Source: Cyanobacteria bacterium SZAS-4 (lineage in GTDB: Bacteria > Cyanobacteriota > Vampirovibrionia > Obscuribacterales > Obscuribacteraceae). From it: a DNA stretch of 64,000 nucleotides. How positions within the stretch are numbered: position 1 is the stretch's first letter; every line of letters begins with the position of its first letter. The notes under the pieces were generated by a model that made no database searches, was not told the origin of the DNA, and saw only the letters and a program-made list of their open reading frames with translations. Made by a program: the position numbers and the translations under genes. Location: NCBI GenBank assembly GCA_018266255.1, contig JAFEAT010000015.1, positions 235,681 to 299,680 of the forward strand, read 5' to 3'. Positions 51,338 to 60,655 of the stretch are shown here, one piece after another.

Positions 51338-53034
51338 AAATTGCGCTTGGCCAAATCAATACGACCATCGGAGACATCGATGGGAACGTCGATAAGATGA
51401 TTGCCTTCGCAATAAACGCCAAGCAAGGTGGAGCGAGACTGATCATTTTTCCTGAGCTGGCGGTTTGCGGATACCCACCCATGGACCTCCTGCTCAAAGA
51501 CAGTTTCATAGCCGCGAATCTGAACGGTCTGGAACGCCTGAGAGAGAGCGTGACGGGCATCGCTGTGCTGGTCGGTTTCGTCGATACGAATCCGGGCGAT
51601 GGTCGACCGCTGTTCAACGCTTGTGCCTTCATAGATGGTGGCGAAATCAAAGCGCGGCAATATAAGACGCTGCTACCTTCATATGACGTATTCGACGAAG
51701 ACCGTTATTTTGAGCCAGCTCATGAGTATGTACCCATCACCATCGACGGTATCAGCGTAGGGTTGTCTATTTGCGAAGACATTTGGAATGCCAAGCAGAT
51801 CAATACGAAGCCACGCTACTTGATCGATCCGATCGAGCGGATAGTCGAGCAGCACCCGCGGCTCCTGGTGAACATTTCCGCTTCTCCTTTTTCCACCGGC
51901 AAAGAACATATTCGTCACGATCTGGTGCGAAACCAGGCACGCAAACACGGAGTGCCGGTCGTTTATGTCAATCAAGTGGGCGGCAACGACGAACTGATTT
52001 TCGACGGTCGCTCAATCGTCGTCAACGCCGAAGGTGAGCTGATTGCCCGCGGAAACGAATTCACCGAAGACTTGATTTACGTCGACATCGACGCCACAGA
52101 TGATGCAGCCTTGCAGGTGAGCAACGGCGTTATCAGAAGTTCTTCCGACGACCGCACTGTCAACAGTTATAAAGCAGTTGTGCTTGGCACCAAAGACTAT
52201 GTGCGCAAGTGCGGCTTCAGCAAAACGGTTATCGGCTTGTCTGGAGGGATAGATTCGGCGGTTGTCGCGGCAATTGCAGTAAAAGCACTCGGCGCAGAAA
52301 ACGTCGTTGGAATCGCTATGCCGTCGCCATATTCGTCGCAAGGATCGCTGGATGATGCTCAAGCACTGGCGAAGAATCTCGGAATGGAATACCACGTTAT
52401 TCCGATTGAAAGAGGGATGAACGCATACAACGATATGTTGGCGCCGATTTTCGAAGGCACCAATCGTGATGTCGCCGAAGAAAACATTCAAGCGCGCATT
52501 CGCGGTGGAATTCTCATGGCGATTTCCAACAAGTTCAATTACCTGGTTTTGACCACCGGGAACAAGTCTGAGTTAGCCGTCGGCTATTGCACCTTATACG
52601 GTGACATGTGCGGAGGTCTCGCGGTCATTTCAGATTTGCTCAAGACACTAGTGTACGACCTGGCCAAATACATTAATGAGGAAGCCGGAAGAGAAATCAT
52701 TCCTAAGTCGACCATGGAGAAAGCTCCTTCCGCCGAACTGCGTCCCAACCAGACAGACCAGGACTCGCTGCCTCCGTATGTGGTGCTGGATGGCGTTCTT
52801 CAGGCTTACGTCGAACAGCGACGCAAACCTGACGAAATTGTACGTTTAGGCTACAAACCTGAAGTAATTATGGATGTCATAAACAAGACCGACCGAAGCG
52901 AATACAAGCGCCATCAGGCTGCGCCAGGTTTGAAAGTGACCACGAGAGCCTTCGGTTTTGGCTGGAGAATGCCAATCGCACAGCGTTTCAAGGAGACCGT
53001 CGGGCAGGAAACTTATCAAGTCGTATCTAAGTGA
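51334..53034 (+). CDS. nadE: NAD+ synthetase, glutamine-hydrolysing
   Basis: 566 residues in two domains. The N-terminal nitrilase-type glutaminase (about 1-260) has the Glu-Lys-Cys triad: E41 in FPELAVCGYP, Lys in YKTLLPSYDVF, Cys in SICEDIWN. The C-terminal synthetase has the ATP loop LSGGIDSAVVA near residue 305 and KSELAVGYCTLYGD. It turns NaAD to NAD+ with ammonia from glutamine. The ATG has AGG 8 nt upstream. It starts an operon of four genes through 56201 (53034 to 53073 gap is 38 bp). Confidence 0.97.
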   Translation: MKIALGQINTTIGDIDGNVDKMIAFAINAKQGGARLIIFPELAVCGYPPMDLLLKDSFIAANLNGLERLRESVTGIAVLVGFVDTNPGDGRPLFNACAFIDGGEIKARQYKTLLPSYDVFDEDRYFEPAHEYVPITIDGISVGLSICEDIWNAKQINTKPRYLIDPIERIVEQHPRLLVNISASPFSTGKEHIRHDLVRNQARKHGVPVVYVNQVGGNDELIFDGRSIVVNAEGELIARGNEFTEDLIYVDIDATDDAALQVSNGVIRSSSDDRTVNSYKAVVLGTKDYVRKCGFSKTVIGLSGGIDSAVVAAIAVKALGAENVVGIAMPSPYSSQGSLDDAQALAKNLGMEYHVIPIERGMNAYNDMLAPIFEGTNRDVAEENIQARIRGGILMAISNKFNYLVLTTGNKSELAVGYCTLYGDMCGGLAVISDLLKTLVYDLAKYINEEAGREIIPKSTMEKAPSAELRPNQTDQDSLPPYVVLDGVLQAYVEQRRKPDEIVRLGYKPEVIMDVINKTDRSEYKRHQAAPGLKVTTRAFGFGWRMPIAQRFKETVGQETYQVVSK

Positions 53035-53072
53035 TATGCTAGTTACCGGCGAGTCTGCACCGTCGAGGTTTT

Positions 53073-53627
53073 ATGAGCAAAAAGGATGACGAGATCCAGC
53101 GTAAGTTGCAAGAACTGGAATCGGCTGTTTTGAAGGAATCAACGACACAATCGCAACAGCATTTGACTTCATCGACTCCATCGACTTCACCAGAGTTGGT
53201 TTCGCTCAGTAAGAAGAAAGATCTTCCGCAGACCACAGTTCAAAATGACCTGCAATATTTCGGTGGCATCGCGCTGATTCTCACCGGACTTTTCATGTTC
53301 TTCAACCACGTCAAAGTCGGCAGCAGCTTTATGACCATGCTCGGCATCGGCGGCGGCGGTTTCGGACTTCTCTTTGTTCCGCTAATGCTCGGCATCGGCT
53401 GGCTTATCTATGATGCGAAAAGCAAAATTGCCTGGGGTATCACTGCGGCAAGTTGTGCCGTTGTGGTTTTCTCAGTTCTTAGCAGCATCACAATGAATTT
53501 TCCGCAGCTCAGTTTTCTCGGTTTAATGCTCATGCTGTTACCTTTTGCAGCTGGCGGCGCACTTCTTTTGAAGGGAATGGGCGGACCTAAAGCAATCGAA
53601 CAAAAATTCAACAAGAAGAGCGAATGA
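53073..53627 (+). CDS. Small membrane protein of unknown function
   Basis: 184 residues. GAGG precedes ATG 53073. An N-terminal polar coiled-coil-like region (residues 1-65) is followed by four hydrophobic helices (about 70-175) with a Gly-rich turn GIGGGGFGLLF. The last 15 residues are basic. No family is recognised. The stop overlaps the start of the enoyl-CoA hydratase-like gene (ATGA), so it is co-translated with lipid-oxidation genes. Confidence 0.75.
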   Translation: MSKKDDEIQRKLQELESAVLKESTTQSQQHLTSSTPSTSPELVSLSKKKDLPQTTVQNDLQYFGGIALILTGLFMFFNHVKVGSSFMTMLGIGGGGFGLLFVPLMLGIGWLIYDAKSKIAWGITAASCAVVVFSVLSSITMNFPQLSFLGLMLMLLPFAAGGALLLKGMGGPKAIEQKFNKKSE

Positions 53628-55561
53628 CAAACGAACAGTCAGAAACCAGAGGTGCCGCTTCTAAAGTTATGAGCGGTGCAAATTGGCAACACCTGATGAT
53701 TCGAAAGAAAAAATCGGGCGTAGCATTCCTGTTTTTCGATTCACCTGGTAAACAGAATTTTTTGACCAGTGAAGTGTTTGACGAACTCAGCGAAGCAATC
53801 GGTGAGATCGAGTCAGACCCTGAGATTAAAGCGGTTGTGATCATCTCAGGAAAAGGCGACACGTTTGTTGCAGGCGCAGATCTGCACGAAATTTTGAAGT
53901 ACAAAACTGTTGATGAAGGTGCTCAACTATCGAGACGCGGAAACGGTATTTTCTCGTTGCTCGCCAACATGAGCAAGCCAACCGTCGCTGCCATCAACGG
54001 TTTGTGCGTCGGTGGCGGTTTGGAGTTGGCGTTGTGTTGCGATCGAAGGATTGCCACCGATGCACCAATTACGGTGCTGGGATTGCCAGAAGTTGGTCAT
54101 GGGTTGATACCAGGGCTTGGTGGCACGCAGCGCCTGCCACGACTGATTGGTGCAACAAATGCGATAGAACTAATCCTCAGCGGCGACCTCCTTTCAGCAA
54201 ATCAGGCGCTTGAATCACTGGTCGTAGACCAGGTTGAGTCGCCCGATGCGCTGTTGAACAAAGCCGAGCAGCTGGCACTTGAGTTAGTCGAGACTTCGCC
54301 GGGAAGCCGAAAAAGACTAGCGCAACGATTGTCTCCAGAAGACACTCATAGGTTGTTCGCCCTGTACCAGCGTTCGGTTAGGCTGCGAACAAAGGGGAGA
54401 TATCCAGCCCAAAAACTGGTTTTAGATGTTATGAAAAAGGGTTTGCTCAGCGGAATAGACGAAGGCATCGAAGCCGAAATCGAAACCTTTTCAGAACTCG
54501 CAATTGGTGCAGTTGCGCGCAACCTCATCTTTTTATTCTTCTCGAAAGAGCTAGCGAAACAGCTTGCACTGAAGCTTACGCAAACAATTAGTGAAAAACA
54601 GGGGCAGGCAGAATTCACAGCTTTCGATCCGTCACGCGACCTGGCTTCAGTCGCGAGTGAGTTAAAGCCTGATGCTGTGCTGGGAATCATCGCATCCACG
54701 AAAACAATCGAGGAGATCACAGCATTCATACCAAACAGAGCGAACATCGTCGGGCTGCAATTTTTCCATCCCACCGATCAAATTCGCGTGGTCGAACTAA
54801 TTCCTCATTCTGAAACAAGCAAATATGCGCAGGCACAAGCGACGAAGTTTATTCTCAATGCGAAAAAAATTCCGCTGACTGTGCGAGACACTCCTGGATT
54901 TTTAGTCAACCGAATTGTGTATGCCTACCTGCAACAAGCCGAGAGGCTTGCCAAAAGTGGTGTTCCGATAAACTGGCTAGAGAAAGCCGCCACCGATTTT
55001 GGTATGCCAGTTGGTCCATTTGCTGCGCTCGACGAGATAGGGCTCTCACTGGCACTGTCAGTGACAACATATTTGAACGAAAAAATCGGCAACAGATTCT
55101 CCATTCCTTCCGTCTTGACTAAGGCAATCGAAACCGGAATGCAAGGTCGCACAACTGGCTGTGGCACTTACATTTGGGAAGATGACAAAAAGGTTTCGCT
55201 TAATCCAGATTTGCAAAAACTCGGTTACACGATATCCGAAGACGAACCATCGCTCGACCTTGCTTTAAAACTGGCGGACATGATGATACTACCCATGGTG
55301 GACGAAGCCGCTCGCTGTTTGGAAGAAAAAGTAGTGCGACGCCCTCGCGAAATTGACCTTTGCATTGTGTTGGGAATCGGGTTTCCGGCTTTTCGAGGTG
55401 GGATACTGAAATACGCCGACAGCCTTGGCATTAAACAAATCATCGGCGAAATAAATGAAATTTATCAACAAACTGCCCCCACTAAACGCATAAGCGATTA
55501 CCTTATGAAGCTAGAGAAAGAAAGCCGAGGTTTTTACTCGCGCGAGATGGAACAAGACTAG
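53624..55561 (+). CDS. FadJ/FadB-like protein with intact hydratase and degenerate dehydrogenase
   Basis: 645 residues. N-terminal enoyl-CoA hydratase (about 20-230) keeps the oxyanion pattern FVAGADL and the two catalytic Glu (GGGLELALCCD and LPEVGHGLIPGLGGTQRLPR, the latter in the usual place). The 3-hydroxyacyl-CoA dehydrogenase half is abnormal: no GxGxxG Rossmann loop can be found, the loop is shortened, and the HFFNP motif reads QFFHP, so the catalytic His is replaced by Gln. The C-terminal 3HCDH domains (GFLVNRI, GIGFPAFRGG) are recognisable. It probably acts as a hydratase only. It is in the nadE operon, before thpR (1-bp gap). Confidence 0.85.
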   Translation: MTNEQSETRGAASKVMSGANWQHLMIRKKKSGVAFLFFDSPGKQNFLTSEVFDELSEAIGEIESDPEIKAVVIISGKGDTFVAGADLHEILKYKTVDEGAQLSRRGNGIFSLLANMSKPTVAAINGLCVGGGLELALCCDRRIATDAPITVLGLPEVGHGLIPGLGGTQRLPRLIGATNAIELILSGDLLSANQALESLVVDQVESPDALLNKAEQLALELVETSPGSRKRLAQRLSPEDTHRLFALYQRSVRLRTKGRYPAQKLVLDVMKKGLLSGIDEGIEAEIETFSELAIGAVARNLIFLFFSKELAKQLALKLTQTISEKQGQAEFTAFDPSRDLASVASELKPDAVLGIIASTKTIEEITAFIPNRANIVGLQFFHPTDQIRVVELIPHSETSKYAQAQATKFILNAKKIPLTVRDTPGFLVNRIVYAYLQQAERLAKSGVPINWLEKAATDFGMPVGPFAALDEIGLSLALSVTTYLNEKIGNRFSIPSVLTKAIETGMQGRTTGCGTYIWEDDKKVSLNPDLQKLGYTISEDEPSLDLALKLADMMILPMVDEAARCLEEKVVRRPREIDLCIVLGIGFPAFRGGILKYADSLGIKQIIGEINEIYQQTAPTKRISDYLMKLEKESRGFYSREMEQD

Positions 55562-55562
55562 G

Positions 55563-56201
55563 ATGCCCAAGTTATTCATAGGCACTTTTTTAGCTCAGGC
55601 TGACCAGCAGAGGCTTGCCTCTCTGCCTGGCGAGAACGAGCATTTAGAAAGCCTCTGGGAGCGAAAACTGCGCTGGGTGCGCCCGGTCAACCTGCACATC
55701 ACCTGGCTGTTTCTGGGCTCGGTCGACCCGAAATTGGTGTCTAAATTGAGTTCGACGCTGCACAAAATCGTGTACGAGCGCAGCAAAATCGACGATGACC
55801 GCGGTGAAGTAGTCATGGATTTCACCAAACCTTCGGTCTGGCCAAATTCTCGCAAAGCCAGAACTATCGTCGTCGAAAATCAGCCAATTCCCGCAAAAGT
55901 CGAAAATCTGGCCCGTGCGATTCGCACCGGTCTGATTCCTTTTTACACGGCGCAAACCGAACAAGAGCACAACCAGGAATTCAAACCTCATATAACTCTG
56001 ATGAGATTAGACCGCCGCGTCGAGACGCCAGCGGAAAAGCTAGCCTTTCATCGGGTCGAGATGCGGGTCGATCCAAAATCGATCAATTCTCTTGACGAGC
56101 TGCTGCCAATCCATTTAGCAGTAGAAAACGTCTGCCTGGTAGAAAGCGACAACGAAGGCGGCGATTACAAAGTGCTTGACGCGGTCAGCCTACGCGACTG
56201 A
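55563..56201 (+). CDS. thpR: RNA 2',3'-cyclic phosphodiesterase (LigT-like)
   Basis: 212 residues. The two HxT motifs of the 2H phosphoesterase fold are present: HIT at residue 45-47 (NLHITWLFLG) and HIT in FKPHITLMRL. ThpR opens 2',3'-cyclic phosphates on RNA. It is slightly longer than typical (about 180-190), with extra residues in the middle and end. The ATG is 1 bp after the preceding stop, so it closes the nadE operon. A REP array follows the stop by 30 bp. Confidence 0.93.
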   Translation: MPKLFIGTFLAQADQQRLASLPGENEHLESLWERKLRWVRPVNLHITWLFLGSVDPKLVSKLSSTLHKIVYERSKIDDDRGEVVMDFTKPSVWPNSRKARTIVVENQPIPAKVENLARAIRTGLIPFYTAQTEQEHNQEFKPHITLMRLDRRVETPAEKLAFHRVEMRVDPKSINSLDELLPIHLAVENVCLVESDNEGGDYKVLDAVSLRD

Positions 56202-56232
56202 ACCACCTGACAATTATGGATGGAGCGCCGTG

Positions 56233-56330
56233 TGGAGCGCCGGCTTCAGCCAGCAAGGGCCGCCGGTCTATTGACCGGCATGGAACGCCGGCTTCAGCCG
56301 GCACAGGGCCGCCGGTCTATTGACCGGCGA
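56233..56330. repeat. REP-like array, two 48-bp units
   Basis: Units begin TGGAGCGCCGGCTTCAGCC at 56233 and TGGAACGCCGGCTTCAGCC at 56281. Each contains a GCCGGC-TTCA-GCCGGC-type hairpin followed by GCCGGTC-TATT-GACCGGC. A partial unit start lies at 56221. The second hairpin is identical in both copies. It lies downstream of thpR. Confidence 0.9.
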
Positions 56331-56462
56331 CACCACCACAAAGACCAGCCAGCCAAAATAATTGAAATTTTTGATCCCTACGGTCGCTAGATTGACTAAT
56401 CAAGCGGCACAATAGTGTAAATTATCGGGATAAAGTTCGACTTTGATAGTGAATCAGGTGCC

Positions 56463-56912
56463 ATGCCTCCAAAACCGAAACGAGCCCTCTCTCTCGTAAA
56501 AAAGACCGATCAAAATAAATCTGGTTCGGACAAATCCGGCTCAGACTTAGTGCTCGTAGTCGAAGACAACGAGGTCTTGAGAAGACTGTTTTTATCGCAG
56601 TTGAAGGTCATCGGCTTGGTCGGACACGAGGCGGTCAACGGCAAAGAGGCTGTTGAGACTGTCGCCAAGGGACAATACGGACTGATTCTGATGGATGTCA
56701 GCATGCCCGTCATGGATGGACTGGAAGCAACCAAACTGATCCGCGAAGCTGAGCAGTCAAAAAAATTGCCCCGAGTTCCAATCATTGCTGTCACCGGAAT
56801 TTCAGACCGCGATACTTGTTTGCAGTCCGGAATGGACGACTTCATGAACAAGCCATTTTTGCTGGAACATCTTCGCGGCGTTGTCGCCAAGTGGATGAAG
56901 CACCGCGCGTAG
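56463..56912 (+). CDS. Stand-alone response regulator receiver domain
   Basis: 149 residues. An N-terminal basic, disordered stretch of about 28 residues precedes a CheY-like receiver: acidic pair VVEDN near 32-36, phospho-acceptor D78 in LILMDVSMPVMDG, Thr in AVTG and Lys in NKPF. The family resembles the receivers that sit at the C-terminus of hybrid kinases; here it is free. Its start has GTGCC upstream. It is alone, with a 21-bp tandem repeat after its stop. Confidence 0.92.
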   Translation: MPPKPKRALSLVKKTDQNKSGSDKSGSDLVLVVEDNEVLRRLFLSQLKVIGLVGHEAVNGKEAVETVAKGQYGLILMDVSMPVMDGLEATKLIREAEQSKKLPRVPIIAVTGISDRDTCLQSGMDDFMNKPFLLEHLRGVVAKWMKHRA

Positions 56913-56929
56913 TATCAAGCTCACGCATT

Positions 56930-57012
56930 GCAATATCATGAATGCAGATCGCAATATCATGAATGCAGATCGCAATAGCAGGCATTCAGGCGCAATGTCT
57001 GGCATGCAGATT
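56930..57012. repeat. 21-bp tandem repeat, four units
   Basis: GCAATATCATGAATGCAGATC is repeated exactly at 56930 and 56951, then in degenerate form at 56972 (GCAATAGCAGGCATTCAGGC) and 56992 (GCAATGTCTGGCATGCAGATT). It lies between convergent genes and abuts the following gene's stop. Confidence 0.85.
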
Positions 57013-57016
57013 GCGA

Positions 57017-58129
57017 TCAGGATTGCAAAGCTCGCAGCTTCTTCGCTGTTTCTAAGGACGAAACTCGAAGTGCATCCATCTCAATCAAAATCTGTTTGCA
57101 GTTCTTGAGCAACTCAATGTCTTCGGGATTGTTTCTAGCAAACTCAATCACAGCCTTCATCTCGCTATCGAGTGATGTGGAAAACGTGCTGCACATCTGG
57201 AAAAACTCTTCCGTCAACGCACTGCTGCGAGGTGACTGTATTTCTGGTGGAGCCGAGAATTCATCACTAGAGTCCCCCGGAGCTACACCGCCCCCTTTAG
57301 TATCGGCTGCTACTTCGGAGCCAACGGTTACAGCAGCTCTAACAGATCCGACTGGTTTTACCGATCCGACAAATCCAGCTCCGAGAGAGCCCGCACCAGA
57401 TTTCGCAGCAGATTCGAATACAGCAGCGCTAGCTGGATCTGATTCGTAAGAGCGGTCGGTCGGAGGCGCAATCTCTTGCACAGCTGTTTCATGCGAAGCG
57501 TTGTTGAAAAATTCTTCCTCAGTGACGTTGCCGCTGGCCACTTTAATCAAGTCACCAAAAAGTTCTTTTGCCAACTTGGGAAGCATGTCGAAGGTGATTC
57601 GCTGCTGATTTACAGACCAGAAGTATTCGCCCATCTGTCGACGTGGTGTGAAAGTAATGAATGGGGTGTATTCGGTCTCATCAATTCTATTGGTCGTAAA
57701 TGCCAAAACCAAATCTGCTGGAATCAAGTAAACATCGAGCTTTCGAGTCGAAGCATCGAACGCCAGCGACCAAAACCGTGTAGAAAGATGACCTTCAAAT
57801 CGATCATTAGACGGGGACAGATTTCCCAGGTTCAAAGCAGATGCATTTACGATTAAATCGCTGCCTGACGCTTTCTTATTGAACTCGATTTTGTATAACT
57901 CGAATTCGTTAAAAATTTGAGCAACCCAACGCACCATCAGATCAACGTCTTCATCGTTGACTGGTTCCTCGGCATCGCCGTGAGCAGCAATTTCCAAGGC
58001 ATCGTTGACCAGGCTGGAAAGCCAATTTCCGGTCTCAGAATCGTCTCCACGCTGCTTGATGTGAAACAGGGTCTCAGACGCATCGCCCATCAGATAGGAC
58101 GGAACTGAATTATCAGCTGGTGTATTCAT
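57017..58129 (-). CDS. Hypothetical acidic protein with helical C-terminus
   Basis: 370 residues from ATG 58129; the longer frame to 58381 would read into the neighbouring promoter region. The N-terminal about 210 residues form a mixed alpha/beta region (FWSLAFDASTRKLDVYLIP) without known motif. About 250-310 is Gly/Ala/Val-rich and disordered. The C-terminal 65 residues are helical. No signal or TM. Upstream, at 58130-58270, lies a short divergent gap. Function unknown. Confidence 0.7.
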   Translation of the reverse strand: MNTPADNSVPSYLMGDASETLFHIKQRGDDSETGNWLSSLVNDALEIAAHGDAEEPVNDEDVDLMVRWVAQIFNEFELYKIEFNKKASGSDLIVNASALNLGNLSPSNDRFEGHLSTRFWSLAFDASTRKLDVYLIPADLVLAFTTNRIDETEYTPFITFTPRRQMGEYFWSVNQQRITFDMLPKLAKELFGDLIKVASGNVTEEEFFNNASHETAVQEIAPPTDRSYESDPASAAVFESAAKSGAGSLGAGFVGSVKPVGSVRAAVTVGSEVAADTKGGGVAPGDSSDEFSAPPEIQSPRSSALTEEFFQMCSTFSTSLDSEMKAVIEFARNNPEDIELLKNCKQILIEMDALRVSSLETAKKLRALQS

Positions 58130-58270
58130 AGGGAGTTTCCGATAAACCATAAGACTCGTAAATTGACGTAAAGTCCTGCCGTTTGGTTGCTGTTTTATTT
58201 TTTTGTATGGAGGAACATATATCCTACGCATACTTCTTCTATAAACAACCGACTCACTTATTGCAGCCCA

Positions 58271-58582
58271 ATGCCTACAAACAGCCAGGAAAATCCGCAA
58301 TCGCTGATGCAGAAAGCCGCCGAGGCTCGCATAAATCAGCAATGGCCAGAAGCTGAAGCCCTCTATCGCGAGATGGCTCAAGTGCTCACGATAGCCGGAA
58401 ACAACGCAGAGCTAGCGGTAGTCCTCTATCATTTGGCGAAGACTCTCGAGTCGCAGGGCAAATATTTTGCATCCTTCGAAACATTATCAGCACTAGACCT
58501 GCTGCTTATCGAGTTGGAAGAGCAGAACGACCGCGACTTTCTCGAACAACTTAAACAAGAACGCGACGACGAAGTCGCTTAG
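58271..58582 (+). CDS. Small TPR-like helical protein
   Basis: 103 residues from ATG 58271 (an upstream in-frame start at 58187 is not supported). Two to three TPR-like helical hairpins: AAEARINQQWPEAEALYREM, then AVVLYHLAKTLESQGKYF, then a charged helix ending QERDDEVA. Cytoplasmic. It converges with the next gene; the two stop codons overlap by 4 bp. A role as a protein-binding adaptor is only inference. Confidence 0.7.
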   Translation: MPTNSQENPQSLMQKAAEARINQQWPEAEALYREMAQVLTIAGNNAELAVVLYHLAKTLESQGKYFASFETLSALDLLLIELEEQNDRDFLEQLKQERDDEVA

Positions 58583-58986
58583 AACCTTCTAGGCACGCCG
58601 CTTCGCGGCGGTTCGTATTGTGAGATCTGATATGCGACGGACCACTCCTGCAAATGGTCGACCATGTACACCACCAACGCAGTCATCGATATGGTTACGC
58701 CAGCTAACAAAAACATTGCATTTGTCGCACTCTTTCTACGTTTGTAGTAGACCATCCAAAGTAGTGCCGCCAAGGAAGAAGTGATTAGGAACGCTGGCAT
58801 GGGTGCAAATTTCCATTGCTCATAAAGTTGAGCAGCGTTGTACGCGTAGTAATCGCCGCGACCCGTGCCAGGGGGCGCACCCACTATCCCTTGTGCCCGG
58901 CAGTGCAAACCGTACACGATGCAACATGCCACCGTTGAGGATGAGATAATAGCTTTGAATAAACTCTTGCTCGAACGGGGCGACAC
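58579..58986 (-). CDS. Small membrane protein of unknown function
   Basis: 135 residues. Three hydrophobic helices (about residues 10-28, 63-81 and 90-110). Between the first and second lies a Gly/Pro-rich loop GAPPGTGRGDYYAYN. The C-terminus is cytoplasmic or external, without motif. No family is recognised. Its stop shares bases with the stop of the convergent small TPR-like gene. Confidence 0.65.
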   Translation of the reverse strand: MSPRSSKSLFKAIISSSTVACCIVYGLHCRAQGIVGAPPGTGRGDYYAYNAAQLYEQWKFAPMPAFLITSSLAALLWMVYYKRRKSATNAMFLLAGVTISMTALVVYMVDHLQEWSVAYQISQYEPPRSGVPRRF

Positions 58987-59119
58987 GATTTGAGCCTCTT
59001 TCTTCGCAGACCGCTAGCATATTTAGCAGAACTATAGACTTAGTCCTGCGTCACTTCAATACGGAATCTACGATGTAGAACGGCACTCAGCCAGCAATCT
59101 AACGATATGGCGATGGCGA

Positions 59120-60655
59120 TTACGGTTTCGGATCACCAGGCAGCGGCACTGCATTCAGACCAGGTGCAGCTTGAGGTGCCATTTCAATTGGTCCTCGCAA
59201 GCTTGGCATATTCTTCGGCAACACCATTGGTACCACCACAGTTGAACCGGTTGGTTCGGCGTTGGGTGGAATCAAAATCATTTTTGGCTCCGGCACCACT
59301 GATGGTGTAGTGGTCACAGTCGTAGTCGTAGTTGTGTTCTTGTAGACAGGAACTGCTGGCAGCAAGCGGTGCGGCTGCAAATAAGTCGACGCTTCTGGTG
59401 CCACTGGTGGAGTGACAGCGGAGTTAACTGTTCCGTTTGGCGTATATGTGTACTCTTTGACAGTGGATGTATTTGGCGGCACGACCGGTGTAACGGTGGT
59501 GACAGTCGTCTGCACAGTGGTTGTGACAGGAGTAACTGCAGCTGCTGGTACGTCGCTCCATTCCTTCACGTCGTCTTTGATCTTGCGAACCTTGTATGCG
59601 ATGGCTCGATTTCTAAATGCGTTTTTGCTGGCGATAAATCCATCCCAATCGAAATTAACTGGATCGGTGTGATCGCCCTGCTGAGCGTAACGGTGGGTGA
59701 TGACATTCTCGTCTGATACTTTGTATCGCTCTTGCAGATACGAAACCAATTTGACGACAGCCTCACGTTGCGCAGGCGGGTAATCCTGATGACCGGTGTG
59801 ACACATTTCGATGCCGATACTATTGTCGTTATTGATTCCTGGCAAAGTCTTGAAGATGTTGATGTGAACGGTACCAAGGTCAGGATCGACTGCCTGGAAT
59901 ATGGTGCCGTCTCGTTCAACAACATATTGAGCACCAGCATGGCGCAATCCGGAAGAACTCCAGGATTCAATCACTCGCTCGGCACTAAGAGGAATGCCGG
60001 TTTCGGTAGAGTGCATGATGATGTATTTGACTGGCTCTCGGCGCCAGAAAATGCCACCACGTAATGGATGGTAACTAACCAGTCCAGCTCTAACCAAACT
60101 GCGAGCGGTGTATGAATCAGCGTAGCCTTGATGGAAAGACCGGGAAATTTTATTAGACACGTCGTATGGAAGCGCGCTGCGCTCGAACTCAGGCGGATGC
60201 ATCATGAAGAAGCTGAGCGGATAAGCGTATCGAGTTTTCGGGGCAGCTTTTACAACATGCACTACTTCGTGAGTGACGACGACTCCATGCTGGTGGCGTC
60301 CATGGTGCTCAGCCACCTCGACATCTTTTACTCTTTCGTAAACTGTGATTTTGCGTCCGTTCTTTCCGCGTCTAGTGTGGGCGACGAGATGAGTCGTTGG
60401 AGCGGCTTCTTTATGGTGGCGCGAACTGGCAACGGTGGACGAACCACGAGAGTGACGACCGCTGGTAGTGGCAACTTCCGCGTGGTGCCTCGATGAGCCG
60501 TGGTGGCTAACAGGTGCTTCTGCGTGGTGCCGAGACGACGAATGATGACTGGTGGGAGCCGGGGCAGCGGCTTTCTTATGAGTTCGAGCCTCACTCGCAG
60601 GCGCAAGAGAAATCGCAATCACCAGAAGTGCAGCCACCAAATGAATCAGGTGCAT
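59120..60655 (-). CDS. Exported N-acetylmuramoyl-L-alanine amidase (Amidase_2)
   Basis: 511 residues from ATG 60655, which begins a signal peptide (MHLIHLVAALLVIAISLAPA); an in-frame TTG at 60712 is less likely. After a His/Ser/Ala-rich low-complexity region (about 30-130), the catalytic domain of PGRP/AmpD type begins near 200: YIIMHSTETG, GAQYVVERDGTIFQAV and THRYAQQGDHTDPVNFDW carry the Zn ligands. The C-terminal 170 residues are Thr/Val/Pro-rich, TTTTVTTTPSV-type, disordered and probably spacer. It should cleave the amide between MurNAc and the stem peptide. A short gap to the next convergent gene follows. Confidence 0.92.
   Translation of the reverse strand: MHLIHLVAALLVIAISLAPASEARTHKKAAAPAPTSHHSSSRHHAEAPVSHHGSSRHHAEVATTSGRHSRGSSTVASSRHHKEAAPTTHLVAHTRRGKNGRKITVYERVKDVEVAEHHGRHQHGVVVTHEVVHVVKAAPKTRYAYPLSFFMMHPPEFERSALPYDVSNKISRSFHQGYADSYTARSLVRAGLVSYHPLRGGIFWRREPVKYIIMHSTETGIPLSAERVIESWSSSGLRHAGAQYVVERDGTIFQAVDPDLGTVHINIFKTLPGINNDNSIGIEMCHTGHQDYPPAQREAVVKLVSYLQERYKVSDENVITHRYAQQGDHTDPVNFDWDGFIASKNAFRNRAIAYKVRKIKDDVKEWSDVPAAAVTPVTTTVQTTVTTVTPVVPPNTSTVKEYTYTPNGTVNSAVTPPVAPEASTYLQPHRLLPAVPVYKNTTTTTTVTTTPSVVPEPKMILIPPNAEPTGSTVVVPMVLPKNMPSLRGPIEMAPQAAPGLNAVPLPGDPKP

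Noticed and set aside
58130..58381. 84-codon N-terminal extension of the acidic protein at 57017
   Set aside because: It would run through the divergent promoter gap and encode aromatic, Arg-rich sequence with no start signal; the ATG at 58129 fits the rest of the protein.
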